The notes below the pieces were generated by a model. It saw only the letters and a program-made list of their open reading frames with translations, was not told the origin of the DNA and did not search any database. The position numbers were made by a program, and so were the translations under genes. From positions 1 to 64,000 of the forward strand of contig CACHZG010000003.1 of the NCBI GenBank assembly GCA_902584365.1: 64,000 nt of DNA, given 5' to 3'. Positions 1 through 8,708 of this stretch are shown piece by piece. The stretch comes from an uncultured Pelagibacteraceae bacterium. GTDB taxonomy: Bacteria > Pseudomonadota > Alphaproteobacteria > Pelagibacterales > Pelagibacteraceae. How positions within the stretch are numbered: the stretch's first letter is position 1; every line of letters begins with the position of its first letter.

Positions 1-1
1 C

Positions 2-151
2 AATATACTTAAAAAAAAGATGAATAAACTGCAGGTAAACAACCTAGAAAGAAGGCTACACAGGCTACTGGATAGAAACATGATGGGAGAATTATTTAAA
101 GTTATATTTGCTTTTAAATCGATTAATGATGATATTTTAGGATTTGACTAA
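2..151 (+). CDS. C-terminal end of an NDUFAF7/COG1565-type SAM-dependent methyltransferase (5' truncated)
   Basis: An open frame enters from the left edge and stops at a TAA that shares a base with the pgeF start (TAATG). The visible 49 residues end in a segment reading LLDRNMMGELFKVIFAFKS. The MGELFKV stretch near the C-terminus is what I know from the NDUFAF7/COG1565 methyltransferase family, whose gene usually lies just before pgeF in Alphaproteobacteria. The catalytic domain lies outside the window, so the call rests on this short motif and the gene order. Confidence 0.55.
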   Translation, partial: NILKKKMNKLQVNNLERRLHRLLDRNMMGELFKVIFAFKSINDDILGFD

Positions 152-906
152 TGTTCGTCTCAAAAAAGTTAAAAAAACAAAAAAATATAAAACACTTTTT
201 TTTTTCAAGAAAAAAAGGTTTTTCTAGAGGTATTTATAAAAGTCTAAATTGTGGCCTCGGATCTAAAGACTCAAAATTTAAAGTAAAAAAGAATTTAAAT
301 TTTGTATCTAAAAAACTTAAAATCAAAGAAAAAAATTTAAAGTTAATGTATCAAACACACAGTAATAAGGTATCTGTTATTACTAAAAAAAATCTGGGAA
401 AAAAAAGATTTGACTCTGATGCCATGATAACAACACTAAAGGGTATCGGTATAGGTGTTTTGACAGCAGACTGCGTACCAATTTTGTTATACGAAAATAA
501 AAAAAAAATTGTTGGATGTATTCATGCTGGATGGAGAGGTGCTTTTTTGGGAATTATAGAAAATACTATAAAAAAATTTAGTAAAATAAATCCTAATAGT
601 AAGATTATAGCCTGCGTAGGACCATGCATTGGGAAAAAAAATTATGAGGTTGATCTAAAATTTTATAAAAAAATTACCTCTCAATCCAAAAATAATAAAA
701 TTTACTTTTCTCCAGGAAGAATAAACAAAAAATTATTTGATTTAAGAAAGTTTGTTTGCGACAAACTTAAAAAATTAAATGTAGAGATAGACAATTTGAA
801 ATATGATACTTTTCAAGATAAAAACAATTTTTTTAGTTATCGAAGGTCAAAAAAATTAAAGGAATTTGATTTCGGAAGGAATATTTCAGCTATTGTTTTA
901 ATTTAA
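151..906 (+). CDS. pgeF: Peptidoglycan editing factor PgeF / polyphenol oxidase (YfiH, laccase-like fold)
   Basis: 251 residues, the usual family length. The family's metal-binding His-Cys-His set is visible as H70 (YQTH), C108 (TADCVPIL) and H125 (IHAGWRGAF), at nearly the positions found in E. coli YfiH. Family members act on purine nucleosides, and in E. coli the protein removes misincorporated L-Ser from cell-wall precursors; which role applies here cannot be read from the sequence. The start overlaps the upstream methyltransferase stop by one base, so the two are probably co-transcribed. The N-terminus is unusually lysine-rich, in line with the local A-rich codon use. Confidence 0.9.
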   Translation: MFVSKKLKKQKNIKHFFFSRKKGFSRGIYKSLNCGLGSKDSKFKVKKNLNFVSKKLKIKEKNLKLMYQTHSNKVSVITKKNLGKKRFDSDAMITTLKGIGIGVLTADCVPILLYENKKKIVGCIHAGWRGAFLGIIENTIKKFSKINPNSKIIACVGPCIGKKNYEVDLKFYKKITSQSKNNKIYFSPGRINKKLFDLRKFVCDKLKKLNVEIDNLKYDTFQDKNNFFSYRRSKKLKEFDFGRNISAIVLI

Positions 907-950
907 TTGTTTGAAAAATTAAAAAAAAACTGTATAAATAGGTATCACCA

Positions 951-1883
951 ATGAAAATTCTTTCTGGTACAAGTAATCTTAAGCTCAGCAAGGATATCTC
1001 TAAACTCTTAAAACTTAAACTTGTTAATACAAATATAAAAAGGTTTGCCGATGGAGAAATTTACATTGAAATTAATGAAAATATAAGAGGGAATAGTGTT
1101 TTTGTAATTCAATCAACTTCAAACCCAGCTAATGATAATTTAATGGAGCTGTTATTGGTAATTGATGCTTTGAAAAGATCATCTGCTAAAAATATTACAG
1201 CTGTCATTCCGTACTATGGTTATGCTAGACAAGATAGAAAAGTTGCTCCTAGAACATCTATATCTGCAAAAGTTGTGGCAAATCTATTAACTAATGCTGG
1301 TGCTAGTAGGGTTGTTACGGTTGATTTACATGCTGGTCAAATTCAAGGTTTTTTTGATATGCCTGTAGACAACTTGTTTACTACACCGCTCTTTGCAAAA
1401 TATATTAAAAGAAAATTAAAAAGTAAAAAATTAATCTGCGTTTCTCCAGATGTTGGTGGTGTTCAAAGAACCAGAGGCCTTGCTACAAGAATTAAAGCTG
1501 ATTTAGCAATTATAGACAAAAGAAGACCGAGACCCGGTCAATCAAAAGTAATGAACATCATCGGTGACGTGAAAGGAAAAACCTGTATTATTGTTGATGA
1601 TATAATTGATAGTGGTGGAACAATTGTAAATGCCGTAGATGCTTTAAAAAAAGAAGGCGCTATAGACGTATATGTTTTTATTACTCATGCTGTTTTAAGC
1701 GGCTCGGCAGTTGACAAAATTAAAAAATCAAAAATAAAAAAATTAATCATTACTGACACTATTAATAATTTGAATAAAATTAAAAATATTAAGAAAATTG
1801 AGCTTTTGTCTATTGCTCCTTTAATGGCTGAGGCAATAAAACGTATATCAAACTCTACTTCAGTGTCAGATTTGTTCAATTAG
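951..1883 (+). CDS. prs: Ribose-phosphate pyrophosphokinase (PRPP synthetase)
   Basis: Cytosolic enzyme making PRPP from ribose-5-phosphate and ATP, feeding purine, pyrimidine, histidine and NAD synthesis; hisG and purD in this window depend on this precursor pathway. The 310-residue length is typical. Visible motifs are the flexible loop YYGYARQDRK (88-97), the catalytic-region His in VDLHAGQIQGFF (H127), and the PRPP loop CIIVDDIIDSGGT (212-224). It lies 44 bp after pgeF and 44 bp before rplY on the same strand. Nothing looks broken. Confidence 0.97.
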   Translation: MKILSGTSNLKLSKDISKLLKLKLVNTNIKRFADGEIYIEINENIRGNSVFVIQSTSNPANDNLMELLLVIDALKRSSAKNITAVIPYYGYARQDRKVAPRTSISAKVVANLLTNAGASRVVTVDLHAGQIQGFFDMPVDNLFTTPLFAKYIKRKLKSKKLICVSPDVGGVQRTRGLATRIKADLAIIDKRRPRPGQSKVMNIIGDVKGKTCIIVDDIIDSGGTIVNAVDALKKEGAIDVYVFITHAVLSGSAVDKIKKSKIKKLIITDTINNLNKIKNIKKIELLSIAPLMAEAIKRISNSTSVSDLFN

Positions 1884-1927
1884 CGCTTGTTTTATTCATG
1901 CAGTTAAGTTAAATACCCTCAGATTTT

Positions 1928-2692
1928 ATGACAAACATTAAAGCAATTCTTAGAAATGAAACAACTTCTAGCGCTAACAATAAGCTAAGAAAAAATGGCT
2001 TTATCCCGGCTATTCTATATGGAGGAAAAGATCCAAACAAAAAAATTTCTATAGATAAAAACGCGCTGAAAAATATAATTGACTCTGAGTCTTTTTTGTC
2101 AAAAGTTTTTGAATTAGAAATTGATGGAAAAAAAGAGAAAGTTTTACCTAGAGATATAAGTTATAATGTTATTTCTGATGAACCGATACACATTGATTTA
2201 ATGAGAGTTGTATCTGGAGCTAAAGTAGTTTTGGAGATTCCAGTAAAATTTATTAACCAAAATGACTCTCCTGGTTTGAAAAGAGGAGGAGTTTTGAATA
2301 TTGTAAGAAGAAAAATTGAGTTGAGTTGTCCAGCGGAGAAAATTCCAGATGAGTTAACTGTTGACTTGAAAGGAAGTGACATTGGTACAAGTTTAAAAAT
2401 TTCTTCTGTAAAATTAGATGAAAATGTAAAACCTACTATAGTTGGAAGAGATTTTGTTATTGCTACTGTTGCTCCTCCTACAGTAATAAAAGAGCCGGAA
2501 AAACCTGCTGAAGAAACAGCCGAGGGTGCTACAGATGGTGGTGAAACAACAGCGGCAGAAGGTACTGATACTAAGACGGCTCAAGCCAAAGATGGCAAAG
2601 AAGCTGATACAAAAAAAGATGAAAAATCTAAAGATGGGGCAGCAGATAAAAAAGCTCAGTCTTCTGAAAAAAAACCACAAGAGAAAAAATAA
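1928..2692 (+). CDS. rplY: 50S ribosomal protein L25/TL5 (CTC family) with long charged tail
   Basis: Binds 5S rRNA in the large ribosomal subunit. Residues about 1-95 form the L25 domain (LRKNGFIPAILYGGKD, then LPRDISYNV...PIHIDLMRV); residues about 96-185 form the beta-barrel typical of the CTC form. From about residue 187 the protein turns into a roughly 65-residue low-complexity tail rich in Glu, Lys, Ala, Thr, Gly and Asp, predicted disordered and locally less AT-rich than its surroundings. pth follows 6 bp later; L25-pth pairing is common in bacteria. The call is secure; the role of the tail is unknown. Confidence 0.95.
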   Translation: MTNIKAILRNETTSSANNKLRKNGFIPAILYGGKDPNKKISIDKNALKNIIDSESFLSKVFELEIDGKKEKVLPRDISYNVISDEPIHIDLMRVVSGAKVVLEIPVKFINQNDSPGLKRGGVLNIVRRKIELSCPAEKIPDELTVDLKGSDIGTSLKISSVKLDENVKPTIVGRDFVIATVAPPTVIKEPEKPAEETAEGATDGGETTAAEGTDTKTAQAKDGKEADTKKDEKSKDGAADKKAQSSEKKPQEKK

Positions 2693-2698
2693 TTTAGT

Positions 2699-3271
2699 AT
2701 GCTTTTATTAGTCGGATTAGGAAATCCTGGACCAGCCAGTTCTAACAATAGACATAACATTGGTTTTAAAATTATAGACGCGATTAATTCTGAATTCAAA
2801 CTTACAAAACAGAAACCAAAATTTAAAGGTTTGCTCACAACTGGCAATATCGACTCAAAAAAAGTATACGCCATAAAACCATTAACCTTTATGAACAATT
2901 CGGGCACAGCTGTAAAAGAATTAGTAGATTATTTTAAGATAGATGCAAAAGACGTTATAGTTTTTCATGACGATATGGACATTGATTTTGGAAAAATTAA
3001 AGCAAAATTTGGGGGCTCTAGCGCGGGACACAATGGGATTGAGTCAATTGATAAGTTTATTGGTAAAGATTATTCTAGAGTTCGCGTTGGAATAGGTCAT
3101 CCAAAAGAAAAACAAAAAGTAAATAAACATGTCTTAGAGGACTTCAAAGAAGATGAAGAAGAAAAGATAAAAGAGATAACTGACAATATTGTAAAACTTA
3201 TTCCAACATTAATTGAAAAAAAAATTGACTTATTTTCAAGTAAGGTAAATCAAAATTTGAATGGGCTTTAA
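2699..3271 (+). CDS. pth: Peptidyl-tRNA hydrolase
   Basis: Releases tRNA from peptidyl-tRNA that has dropped off the ribosome. The 190-residue length is typical. The N-terminal signature LVGLGNPGP and the NNRHNIGF segment carry the conserved Asn (N9) and catalytic His (H19); FHDDMDIDFGK and FGGSSAGHNGI are the other conserved blocks. It starts 6 bp after rplY, and its last 11 bases overlap the start of ychF, so rplY-pth-ychF look like one translationally coupled unit. Confidence 0.96.
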   Translation: MLLLVGLGNPGPASSNNRHNIGFKIIDAINSEFKLTKQKPKFKGLLTTGNIDSKKVYAIKPLTFMNNSGTAVKELVDYFKIDAKDVIVFHDDMDIDFGKIKAKFGGSSAGHNGIESIDKFIGKDYSRVRVGIGHPKEKQKVNKHVLEDFKEDEEEKIKEITDNIVKLIPTLIEKKIDLFSSKVNQNLNGL

Positions 3272-4328
3272 ATGCGGAATAGTTGGTCTTCCAAATGTTG
3301 GCAAATCGACTTTGTTCAACGCGATAACGGCATCCAAAAACGCTGAAGCTGCAAACTTTCCTTTTTGTACAATTGATCCTAATGTAGGTGTTGTGGATGT
3401 ACCCGATGATAGATTAGATGTTTTATCTAAATTATCTAAATCAGAAAAAAAAATATTTACTAACATTACTTTTGTAGATATTGCTGGTCTTGTAAAAGGT
3501 GCCTCAAAGGGAGAGGGTTTAGGTAATAAGTTTTTATCTCATATAAGAGAAGTCGATGCAATAATACATTTGGTAAGATGTTTTAAATCAGACAAAATTC
3601 AACACGTTAATAATGTAATAGATCCTGTAGCAGATTTGGAAACTATTCAAACTGAGATTTCCTTAGCTGATATTGATTTGATAGAAAAAAAACTTGAAAA
3701 AAATAAAAAAAAAGATTTATCAACCAAAGAAATTGATCTTTTAAATAAGACTTCAAAAATTTTAAGTGACGGGAAAATTAATCATATCGATCAAGAGTCT
3801 TGTGAATTTTTATCAAGAAATGGGATCTTAAGTGTAAAACCTAAAATTATTGTATGTAACGTTGATGAAGGAAGTTTAGTATCAGGAAATGAATACACCA
3901 AAAAAATAAAAGATTTTTACAAAAATGAAAAAATTACTTTTATTTGTGCAGATATAGAAGATCAATTGACAAGTTTAGATAGCTCAGAAAAAGAAGTATT
4001 TATGAAAGAAATAGGATTAGAAAAAACTGGACTGAATAAATTAATAAGAGCTGGATATGAACTATTAAAATTGGATACTTTTTTTACTTCAGGGCCAAAA
4101 GAAAGCAGAGCTTGGACTATAAAAAAAAACACTCCAGCACCAAAAGCTGCAGGTGTAATTCACTCAGATTTTGAGAAAAATTTTATAAGAGCTGAGGCAG
4201 TTTCTTGTGAAGATTTTATTAAATATGGAAGTGCAGAAAAATGTAAAGAAAGAGGTAAACTTAGAATTGAGGGTAAGGATTATATTGTAAAAGACGGTGA
4301 TGTTTTATATTTCAGAGTCAATCCTTGA
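3261..4328 (+). CDS. ychF: Redox-regulated ribosome-binding ATPase YchF (Obg-like)
   Basis: A 355-residue P-loop NTPase of the Obg family. The P-loop GLPNVGKS (9-16), the switch region DIAGLVKGASKGEGLGNKF and the degenerate NVDE in place of NKxD, which gives YchF its ATP preference, are all visible. A TGS domain forms the C-terminus ([35 protein letters not shown]). The start lies inside the end of pth. The last 24 bases overlap the end of the convergent petC gene. Confidence 0.96.
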   Translation: MGFKCGIVGLPNVGKSTLFNAITASKNAEAANFPFCTIDPNVGVVDVPDDRLDVLSKLSKSEKKIFTNITFVDIAGLVKGASKGEGLGNKFLSHIREVDAIIHLVRCFKSDKIQHVNNVIDPVADLETIQTEISLADIDLIEKKLEKNKKKDLSTKEIDLLNKTSKILSDGKINHIDQESCEFLSRNGILSVKPKIIVCNVDEGSLVSGNEYTKKIKDFYKNEKITFICADIEDQLTSLDSSEKEVFMKEIGLEKTGLNKLIRAGYELLKLDTFFTSGPKESRAWTIKKNTPAPKAAGVIHSDFEKNFIRAEAVSCEDFIKYGSAEKCKERGKLRIEGKDYIVKDGDVLYFRVNP

Positions 4329-5087
4329 CCATAATTTTTTCATACTTAGGTACACTAAAATCGAGAGTAGTATTAAATAAATGAGAACTTTAACCCCAAG
4401 TTTATGTCTTGCTTCTAATTCTGGTTCTGCAGCCCAACTTAAGAAAGTTGTAACATCTTTTGCCATTTGATCTTCTGTGGAAACCGTTCCATCGGAGTAA
4501 TCAACTAATCCATCACTTAAAACTTTTGGCATTTTGATTTTTTGGCCGGGCATGTATTTATTATAATAAACACCCTCATCCAATATTACACCAGCAGGTT
4601 TGTCCTCATAACCCATAAGAACTGAATAGATATAATTTGCTCCACCTTTTCTTGCCTTGACTAGTACAGACATGTCTGGTGGATAAGCTCCTCCATTTGC
4701 TGCAGCAGCAGCCTGAACATTTGGATATGGATTAACAAATTTATCTGAGGGGCGACCAGGCCTTTTGAACATTTCTCCTTGACTATCAGGTCCATCAGTA
4801 ACTTCTACGCTTGCAGCGATAGCTTTGACTTCTGCTTCGGTAAATTCTGGACCACCTGGCTCACCAAGATTTCTATAACTTAAATACTGCATGGAGTGAC
4901 AAGATGAACATACTTCCTTATAAACTTGAAATCCTCTTTGAAGAGAGGCTCTATCAAATTTACCAGTGTATCCTTTAAAACTCCAATCAATTTTTATCGG
5001 ATCAACTGCTTCTGCGGATAATAATTTTGTAGAATAGAATAAAATTGATAGTGAAAAATAGATTAATAGCTTAAACTTTTTTTTCAT
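4305..5087 (-). CDS. petC: Cytochrome c1 of the bc1 complex
   Basis: Heme c subunit of complex III, passing electrons from the Rieske protein to cytochrome c in the periplasm. A signal segment ([13 protein letters not shown]) is followed by the heme site CSSCH (C60, C63, H64) and a C-terminal membrane anchor ([16 protein letters not shown]). I chose the ATG at 5087 giving 260 residues; a TTG at 5099 would add four. The gene overlaps the end of petB by 17 bp. In some Rhizobiales cytochrome b and c1 are made as one polyprotein; here they are separate but overlapping. The 3' end overlaps ychF. Confidence 0.95.
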   Translation of the reverse strand: MKKKFKLLIYFSLSILFYSTKLLSAEAVDPIKIDWSFKGYTGKFDRASLQRGFQVYKEVCSSCHSMQYLSYRNLGEPGGPEFTEAEVKAIAASVEVTDGPDSQGEMFKRPGRPSDKFVNPYPNVQAAAAANGGAYPPDMSVLVKARKGGANYIYSVLMGYEDKPAGVILDEGVYYNKYMPGQKIKMPKVLSDGLVDYSDGTVSTEDQMAKDVTTFLSWAAEPELEARHKLGVKVLIYLILLSILVYLSMKKLWSRIDSEI

Positions 5088-6330
5088 CTTTCTTTGCAAT
5101 AGATAAATTGGAAGAACCTGACATTACTGCATCAGAAATATTAATTGGTAGTGGGTCAGTTTTTTCTAAATATCCAACTACTGGTAATATTACCAAAAAG
5201 TGGAGAAAATAATAAATAGTACCAACTCTTGCTAAGACTAAATATATTCCTTCTGCTGGCATAGCACCTACGTATCCTAGAACTAAAATATCTAAAACTA
5301 ATATCCAAAAAAATTGCCTATAAATCGGTCTGAAAACTGCAGATCTAACTTTTGAGGTATCTAGCCAAGGTAAAATAAATAAAATAAAAATAGCAGAAAA
5401 CATAAGTATTACCCCTCCGAGCTTATCTGGCACAGACCTTAATATCGCGTAAAAAGGTAAGAGATACCATTCAGGAACTATATGGGCTGGAGTAACCATT
5501 GGATTCGCGGGTATATAATTGTCCGAGTGTCCTAGAACATTTGGAGCAAAGAATACAAATCCAGCAAAAATAATCATGAAAACTAATAATGCAAAAATAT
5601 CCTTTATTGTTATATAAGGGTGAAATGGCACAGTATCTTTGGACGGTTTTTTTATGTCAATACCAACTGGATTGTTATTTCCTGGCACGTGTAAAGCCCA
5701 AATATGTAAGACAACTAGTCCTAAAATTAAAAAAGGAATTAGATAGTGTAAACTAAAAAATCTGTTAAGTGTTGGATTATCTACTGAATAAGCACCCCAT
5801 AACCAAGTAGTAATACTTTCACCCACCAAGGGAATGGCGCTAAATAAATTTGTTATCACAGTAGCACCCCAAAAGCTCATTTGGCCCCAAGGTAATACAT
5901 AACCCATGAAAGCTGCAGCCATCATTAATAGATAAATTAATATCCCTATAATCCATATAATTTCTCTTGGAGATTTGTACGAACCGTAAAACAAGGATCT
6001 AAAAATATGAATGTATACGGCTAAAAAAAACATAGATGCTCCATTGCTATGAATATATCTTATCAACCAACCATAATTAACATCTCGCATTATATGTTCG
6101 ACACTTCCAAAAGCTAAATCAGCATGAGCAACATAATGCATTGCCAGAACTATTCCTGTAATTATCTGTGTCAGCAAACAAAATGTTAGTATGCCACCAA
6201 ATGTCCACCAATAATTTAAATTTTTTGGCGTCGGATAATCTTTCAGATGAGAAACTAGAGATAATAAAGGCAGTCTATCATTAAACCATTTTCCTGCTTT
6301 TGATGTTGGTTGGTATTCGTGGTCGCTCAT
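5071..6330 (-). CDS. petB: Cytochrome b of the bc1 complex
   Basis: Integral membrane core of complex III carrying hemes bL and bH and the quinol and quinone sites. The 419-residue protein has the expected hydrophobic segments. The Qo-site PEWY motif is visible ([17 protein letters not shown]), as are the heme-ligand helices ([32 protein letters not shown]) and the [19 protein letters not shown] block. It sits between petA (7 bp upstream) and petC (overlapping). Confidence 0.97.
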   Translation of the reverse strand: MSDHEYQPTSKAGKWFNDRLPLLSLVSHLKDYPTPKNLNYWWTFGGILTFCLLTQIITGIVLAMHYVAHADLAFGSVEHIMRDVNYGWLIRYIHSNGASMFFLAVYIHIFRSLFYGSYKSPREIIWIIGILIYLLMMAAAFMGYVLPWGQMSFWGATVITNLFSAIPLVGESITTWLWGAYSVDNPTLNRFFSLHYLIPFLILGLVVLHIWALHVPGNNNPVGIDIKKPSKDTVPFHPYITIKDIFALLVFMIIFAGFVFFAPNVLGHSDNYIPANPMVTPAHIVPEWYLLPFYAILRSVPDKLGGVILMFSAIFILFILPWLDTSKVRSAVFRPIYRQFFWILVLDILVLGYVGAMPAEGIYLVLARVGTIYYFLHFLVILPVVGYLEKTDPLPINISDAVMSGSSNLSIAKKDEKKV

Positions 6331-6337
6331 TATTTCA

Positions 6338-6859
6338 TTAACCTATTTTAATAGTATTGTTGTCAACAAATTCATATTTTGGTATCTCCATATTTACTGG
6401 TGCTGGTCCTTTTCTAATTCTTCCAGACACATCATAGTGAGATCCATGGCATGGACAAAACCAGCCACCTTTATAATCTCCTTTATTAGAAAGTGGCACA
6501 CAACCTAGGTGAGTGCATACTCCTAACATAACTAACCATTCATCTTTTCCCTCTTTAACCCTGTCCTCATCTTTTTGAGGGTCTTTTAACTCTTTTAAAT
6601 TAACTGCCCTTGCCTCGTTAATTTCATCTTGAGTTCTTCTTTTTAAAAAAACTGGCTTACCTCTCCATAAAACTGTTATAGTGTTACCAGGTTCAACAGT
6701 GCTAACATCAACTTCTGTTGTTGCTAATGCCTGAACAGATTTATCCGGATTCATCTGATCAATAAACGGCCAAATAGTAGCACCTAGACCTACAGCACCT
6801 ATTGTATATGTCGCTGTATAAAGAAAGTCTCTTCTGGTGGTTTTTTTGTTATCTGCCAT
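6338..6859 (-). CDS. petA: Rieske iron-sulfur subunit of the bc1 complex
   Basis: The [2Fe-2S] protein of complex III. A twin-arginine signal-anchor is visible (RRDFL, residues 9-13, then one hydrophobic helix), so Tat export is likely. The cluster-binding boxes are CTHLGC (C115, H117, C120) and CPCHGSHYD (C135, C137, H138). The 173-residue length is normal. It is the first gene of petABC and diverges from trmL across an 82-bp gap that presumably holds both promoters. Confidence 0.97.
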   Translation of the reverse strand: MADNKKTTRRDFLYTATYTIGAVGLGATIWPFIDQMNPDKSVQALATTEVDVSTVEPGNTITVLWRGKPVFLKRRTQDEINEARAVNLKELKDPQKDEDRVKEGKDEWLVMLGVCTHLGCVPLSNKGDYKGGWFCPCHGSHYDVSGRIRKGPAPVNMEIPKYEFVDNNTIKIG

Positions 6860-6941
6860 ATGATACTTTATAATGTATTTATTAAATAAAACTAATTAAT
6901 TTGATTTTCTAGGGTCAGAATGACACATAAACTTGGTGATA

Positions 6942-7391
6942 ATGATTAGCATTGCTTTATATAAACCCGATATCCCTCAAAATACAGCTGCAATAATAAG
7001 ATTTGCATCTTGTTTTGGCATGAAGATTCATATTATTGAGCCTTGTTCTTTTAGTCTGGACGACAAAAGATTTACCAGGGTTGCTATGGACTACATGGAT
7101 ATCAACCATTTACACAGGTATAGCGATTTTAAAAATTTTAAAGACAACAATAAAAAATCAAGGATCATTTTGTTAACGACAAAATCTCCAATTTCTTATT
7201 TAGATTTTAAATTTAAGAAAAATGACATTTTACTTCTTGGAAGAGAAAGTAAGGGGGTGCCTAAGGAATTACATAGCTCTCTAAAATATAAACTTAAAAT
7301 ACCAATTAGTAAAAATACAAGATCATTGAATGTTGCTATATCTGGTGCAGTTGCATCCGCAGAGGCTTTGAGGCAAAATAATTTTTTATGA
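6942..7391 (+). CDS. trmL: tRNA (cytidine/uridine-34-2'-O)-methyltransferase TrmL
   Basis: SPOUT-family methyltransferase that modifies the wobble base of tRNA-Leu isoacceptors. The N-terminus ALYKPDIPQNTAAIIRFA matches the family's LxxPxIPxNxGxIxR opening, and the C-terminal knot motifs are LLLGRESKGVP and IPISKNTRSLNVAISGAVA. I chose the ATG at 6942 (149 residues); in-frame TTG and GTG codons sit 9 and 6 bases upstream. Its stop overlaps the hemF start (ATGA). Confidence 0.92.
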   Translation: MISIALYKPDIPQNTAAIIRFASCFGMKIHIIEPCSFSLDDKRFTRVAMDYMDINHLHRYSDFKNFKDNNKKSRIILLTTKSPISYLDFKFKKNDILLLGRESKGVPKELHSSLKYKLKIPISKNTRSLNVAISGAVASAEALRQNNFL

Positions 7392-8230
7392 AAATTAACA
7401 ACATTGAGGACAAAAAAAGAATTGTAGATAGTTGGTTCGACTATCTACAAAATCAAATAACCAGCCAATTTTTTGATTTGGAGACTAACTTATCAAAATC
7501 ATCAAAAAAAATTTTTATAAATGAGTGGAAAAAAGATAATCCAAAGCAAGGTGGGGGAAAATCAATTCTTATGAAGGATGGAAAAATTTTTGATAAAGTT
7601 GGTATAAATAAATCTACTGTATCAGGAATTTTTAAAAAAAAATTTCGTAAAAATATTTTAGGTGCTGACAAAAATGGTAAATATTGGGCATCTGGAGTTT
7701 CAGTTGTAGCTCACATGAAAAACCCTCATATTCCAGCTTTGCATTTTAACACGAGGTTTATAGTAACGAGTGCAGAATGGTTTGGTGGTGGAATAGATGC
7801 AACTCCATGTATCCAAGATAAAAATGAAGCAGAGTTTTTTCATAAAAAATTAAAACAATTATGTATCAAAAATAAAAAAAATTACAGAAAATATAAGAAT
7901 TGGTGTGACAAATATTTTTTTTTAGAACACCGAAATGAACCAAGAGGAATCGGTGGAATTTTTTTTGACTATGAAAAAAATAATTGGATAAAAAACTTTT
8001 GTTTTATTCGAGATGTTGGCCTAACATTTATAGAGCTAGCAAGAGATTTAATCTTAAGAAAAAATAAGAGATCCTGGACAAAATATGAAAAGGAAAAACA
8101 ATTATTAAAAAGAGGAAGATACGTTGAATTTAACTTATTGTATGATAGAGGAACTAAGTTCGGTTTAAACTCTGGGGGAAATATAAAATCTATATTAATG
8201 TCATTACCCCCCGAAGCAAAATGGGAGTAG
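7388..8230 (+). CDS. hemF: Oxygen-dependent coproporphyrinogen III oxidase
   Basis: Converts coproporphyrinogen III to protoporphyrinogen IX with O2, supplying heme to the bc1 and aa3 complexes encoded nearby. Conserved blocks are PHIPALHFNTRF, WFGGGIDATPC, HRNEPRGIGGIFFDYE and GLNSGGNIKSILMSLPPEAKW near the end. The 280-residue length is typical. The presence of the aerobic enzyme fits an obligate or mainly aerobic lifestyle. It overlaps trmL by 4 bp, and greA begins 2 bp after its stop. Confidence 0.96.
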   Translation: MKINNIEDKKRIVDSWFDYLQNQITSQFFDLETNLSKSSKKIFINEWKKDNPKQGGGKSILMKDGKIFDKVGINKSTVSGIFKKKFRKNILGADKNGKYWASGVSVVAHMKNPHIPALHFNTRFIVTSAEWFGGGIDATPCIQDKNEAEFFHKKLKQLCIKNKKNYRKYKNWCDKYFFLEHRNEPRGIGGIFFDYEKNNWIKNFCFIRDVGLTFIELARDLILRKNKRSWTKYEKEKQLLKRGRYVEFNLLYDRGTKFGLNSGGNIKSILMSLPPEAKWE

Positions 8231-8231
8231 A

Positions 8232-8708
8232 ATGGATAAGGAACCAATTACAATTTCTGGTCTAGAAAAATTAAAGAAAGAACTAGAAGAATTAAAAAAT
8301 GTCCAAAGACCAAAAATAGTAACAGCTATTGCTGAGGCGAGATCTCATGGTGATCTAAAAGAAAATGCTGAATATCACGCTGCAAAAGAGCAACAATCAC
8401 TTTTGGAAAGCCGAGTACTTGAAATTAATGATACAATAGCAAGAGCTAACGTGATAGACGTTACAAAAATAGAAAATGATGGAAAGGTTGTCTTTGGATC
8501 GTCTGTCTTCTTAAAGAATTTAGATTCATCTCAAAAATTAAATTACAAAATTGTGGGAAAGGATGAAGCAGATATTAAAAATAATTTAATTTATTTTAAA
8601 AGTCCTGTTGGAAAGGGATTGATTGGTAAAAATGTTGGTGACATGGTGACTATTAATACACCTTCAGGAGAAAAAAATTACGAAATTTTAAAAGTTGAAT
8701 ATATTTAA
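8232..8708 (+). CDS. greA: Transcription elongation factor GreA
   Basis: Binds the RNA polymerase secondary channel and stimulates transcript cleavage in backtracked complexes. The 158-residue length is exact for the family. The N-terminal coiled coil contains the acidic tip region (ARSHGDLKENAEYHAAKEQQ), and the C-terminal FKBP-like domain includes SPVGKGLIGKNVGD. It is the last gene of trmL-hemF-greA, and its final 4 bases overlap the convergent CCA-enzyme gene. Confidence 0.97.
   Translation: MDKEPITISGLEKLKKELEELKNVQRPKIVTAIAEARSHGDLKENAEYHAAKEQQSLLESRVLEINDTIARANVIDVTKIENDGKVVFGSSVFLKNLDSSQKLNYKIVGKDEADIKNNLIYFKSPVGKGLIGKNVGDMVTINTPSGEKNYEILKVEYI

Noticed and set aside
2414-2680. Minus-strand frame encoding a Cys/Phe-rich 88-residue peptide opposite the L25 tail
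   Set aside because: The Cys and Phe codons are the complements of the Ala/Thr and Lys/Glu codons of the low-complexity tail.
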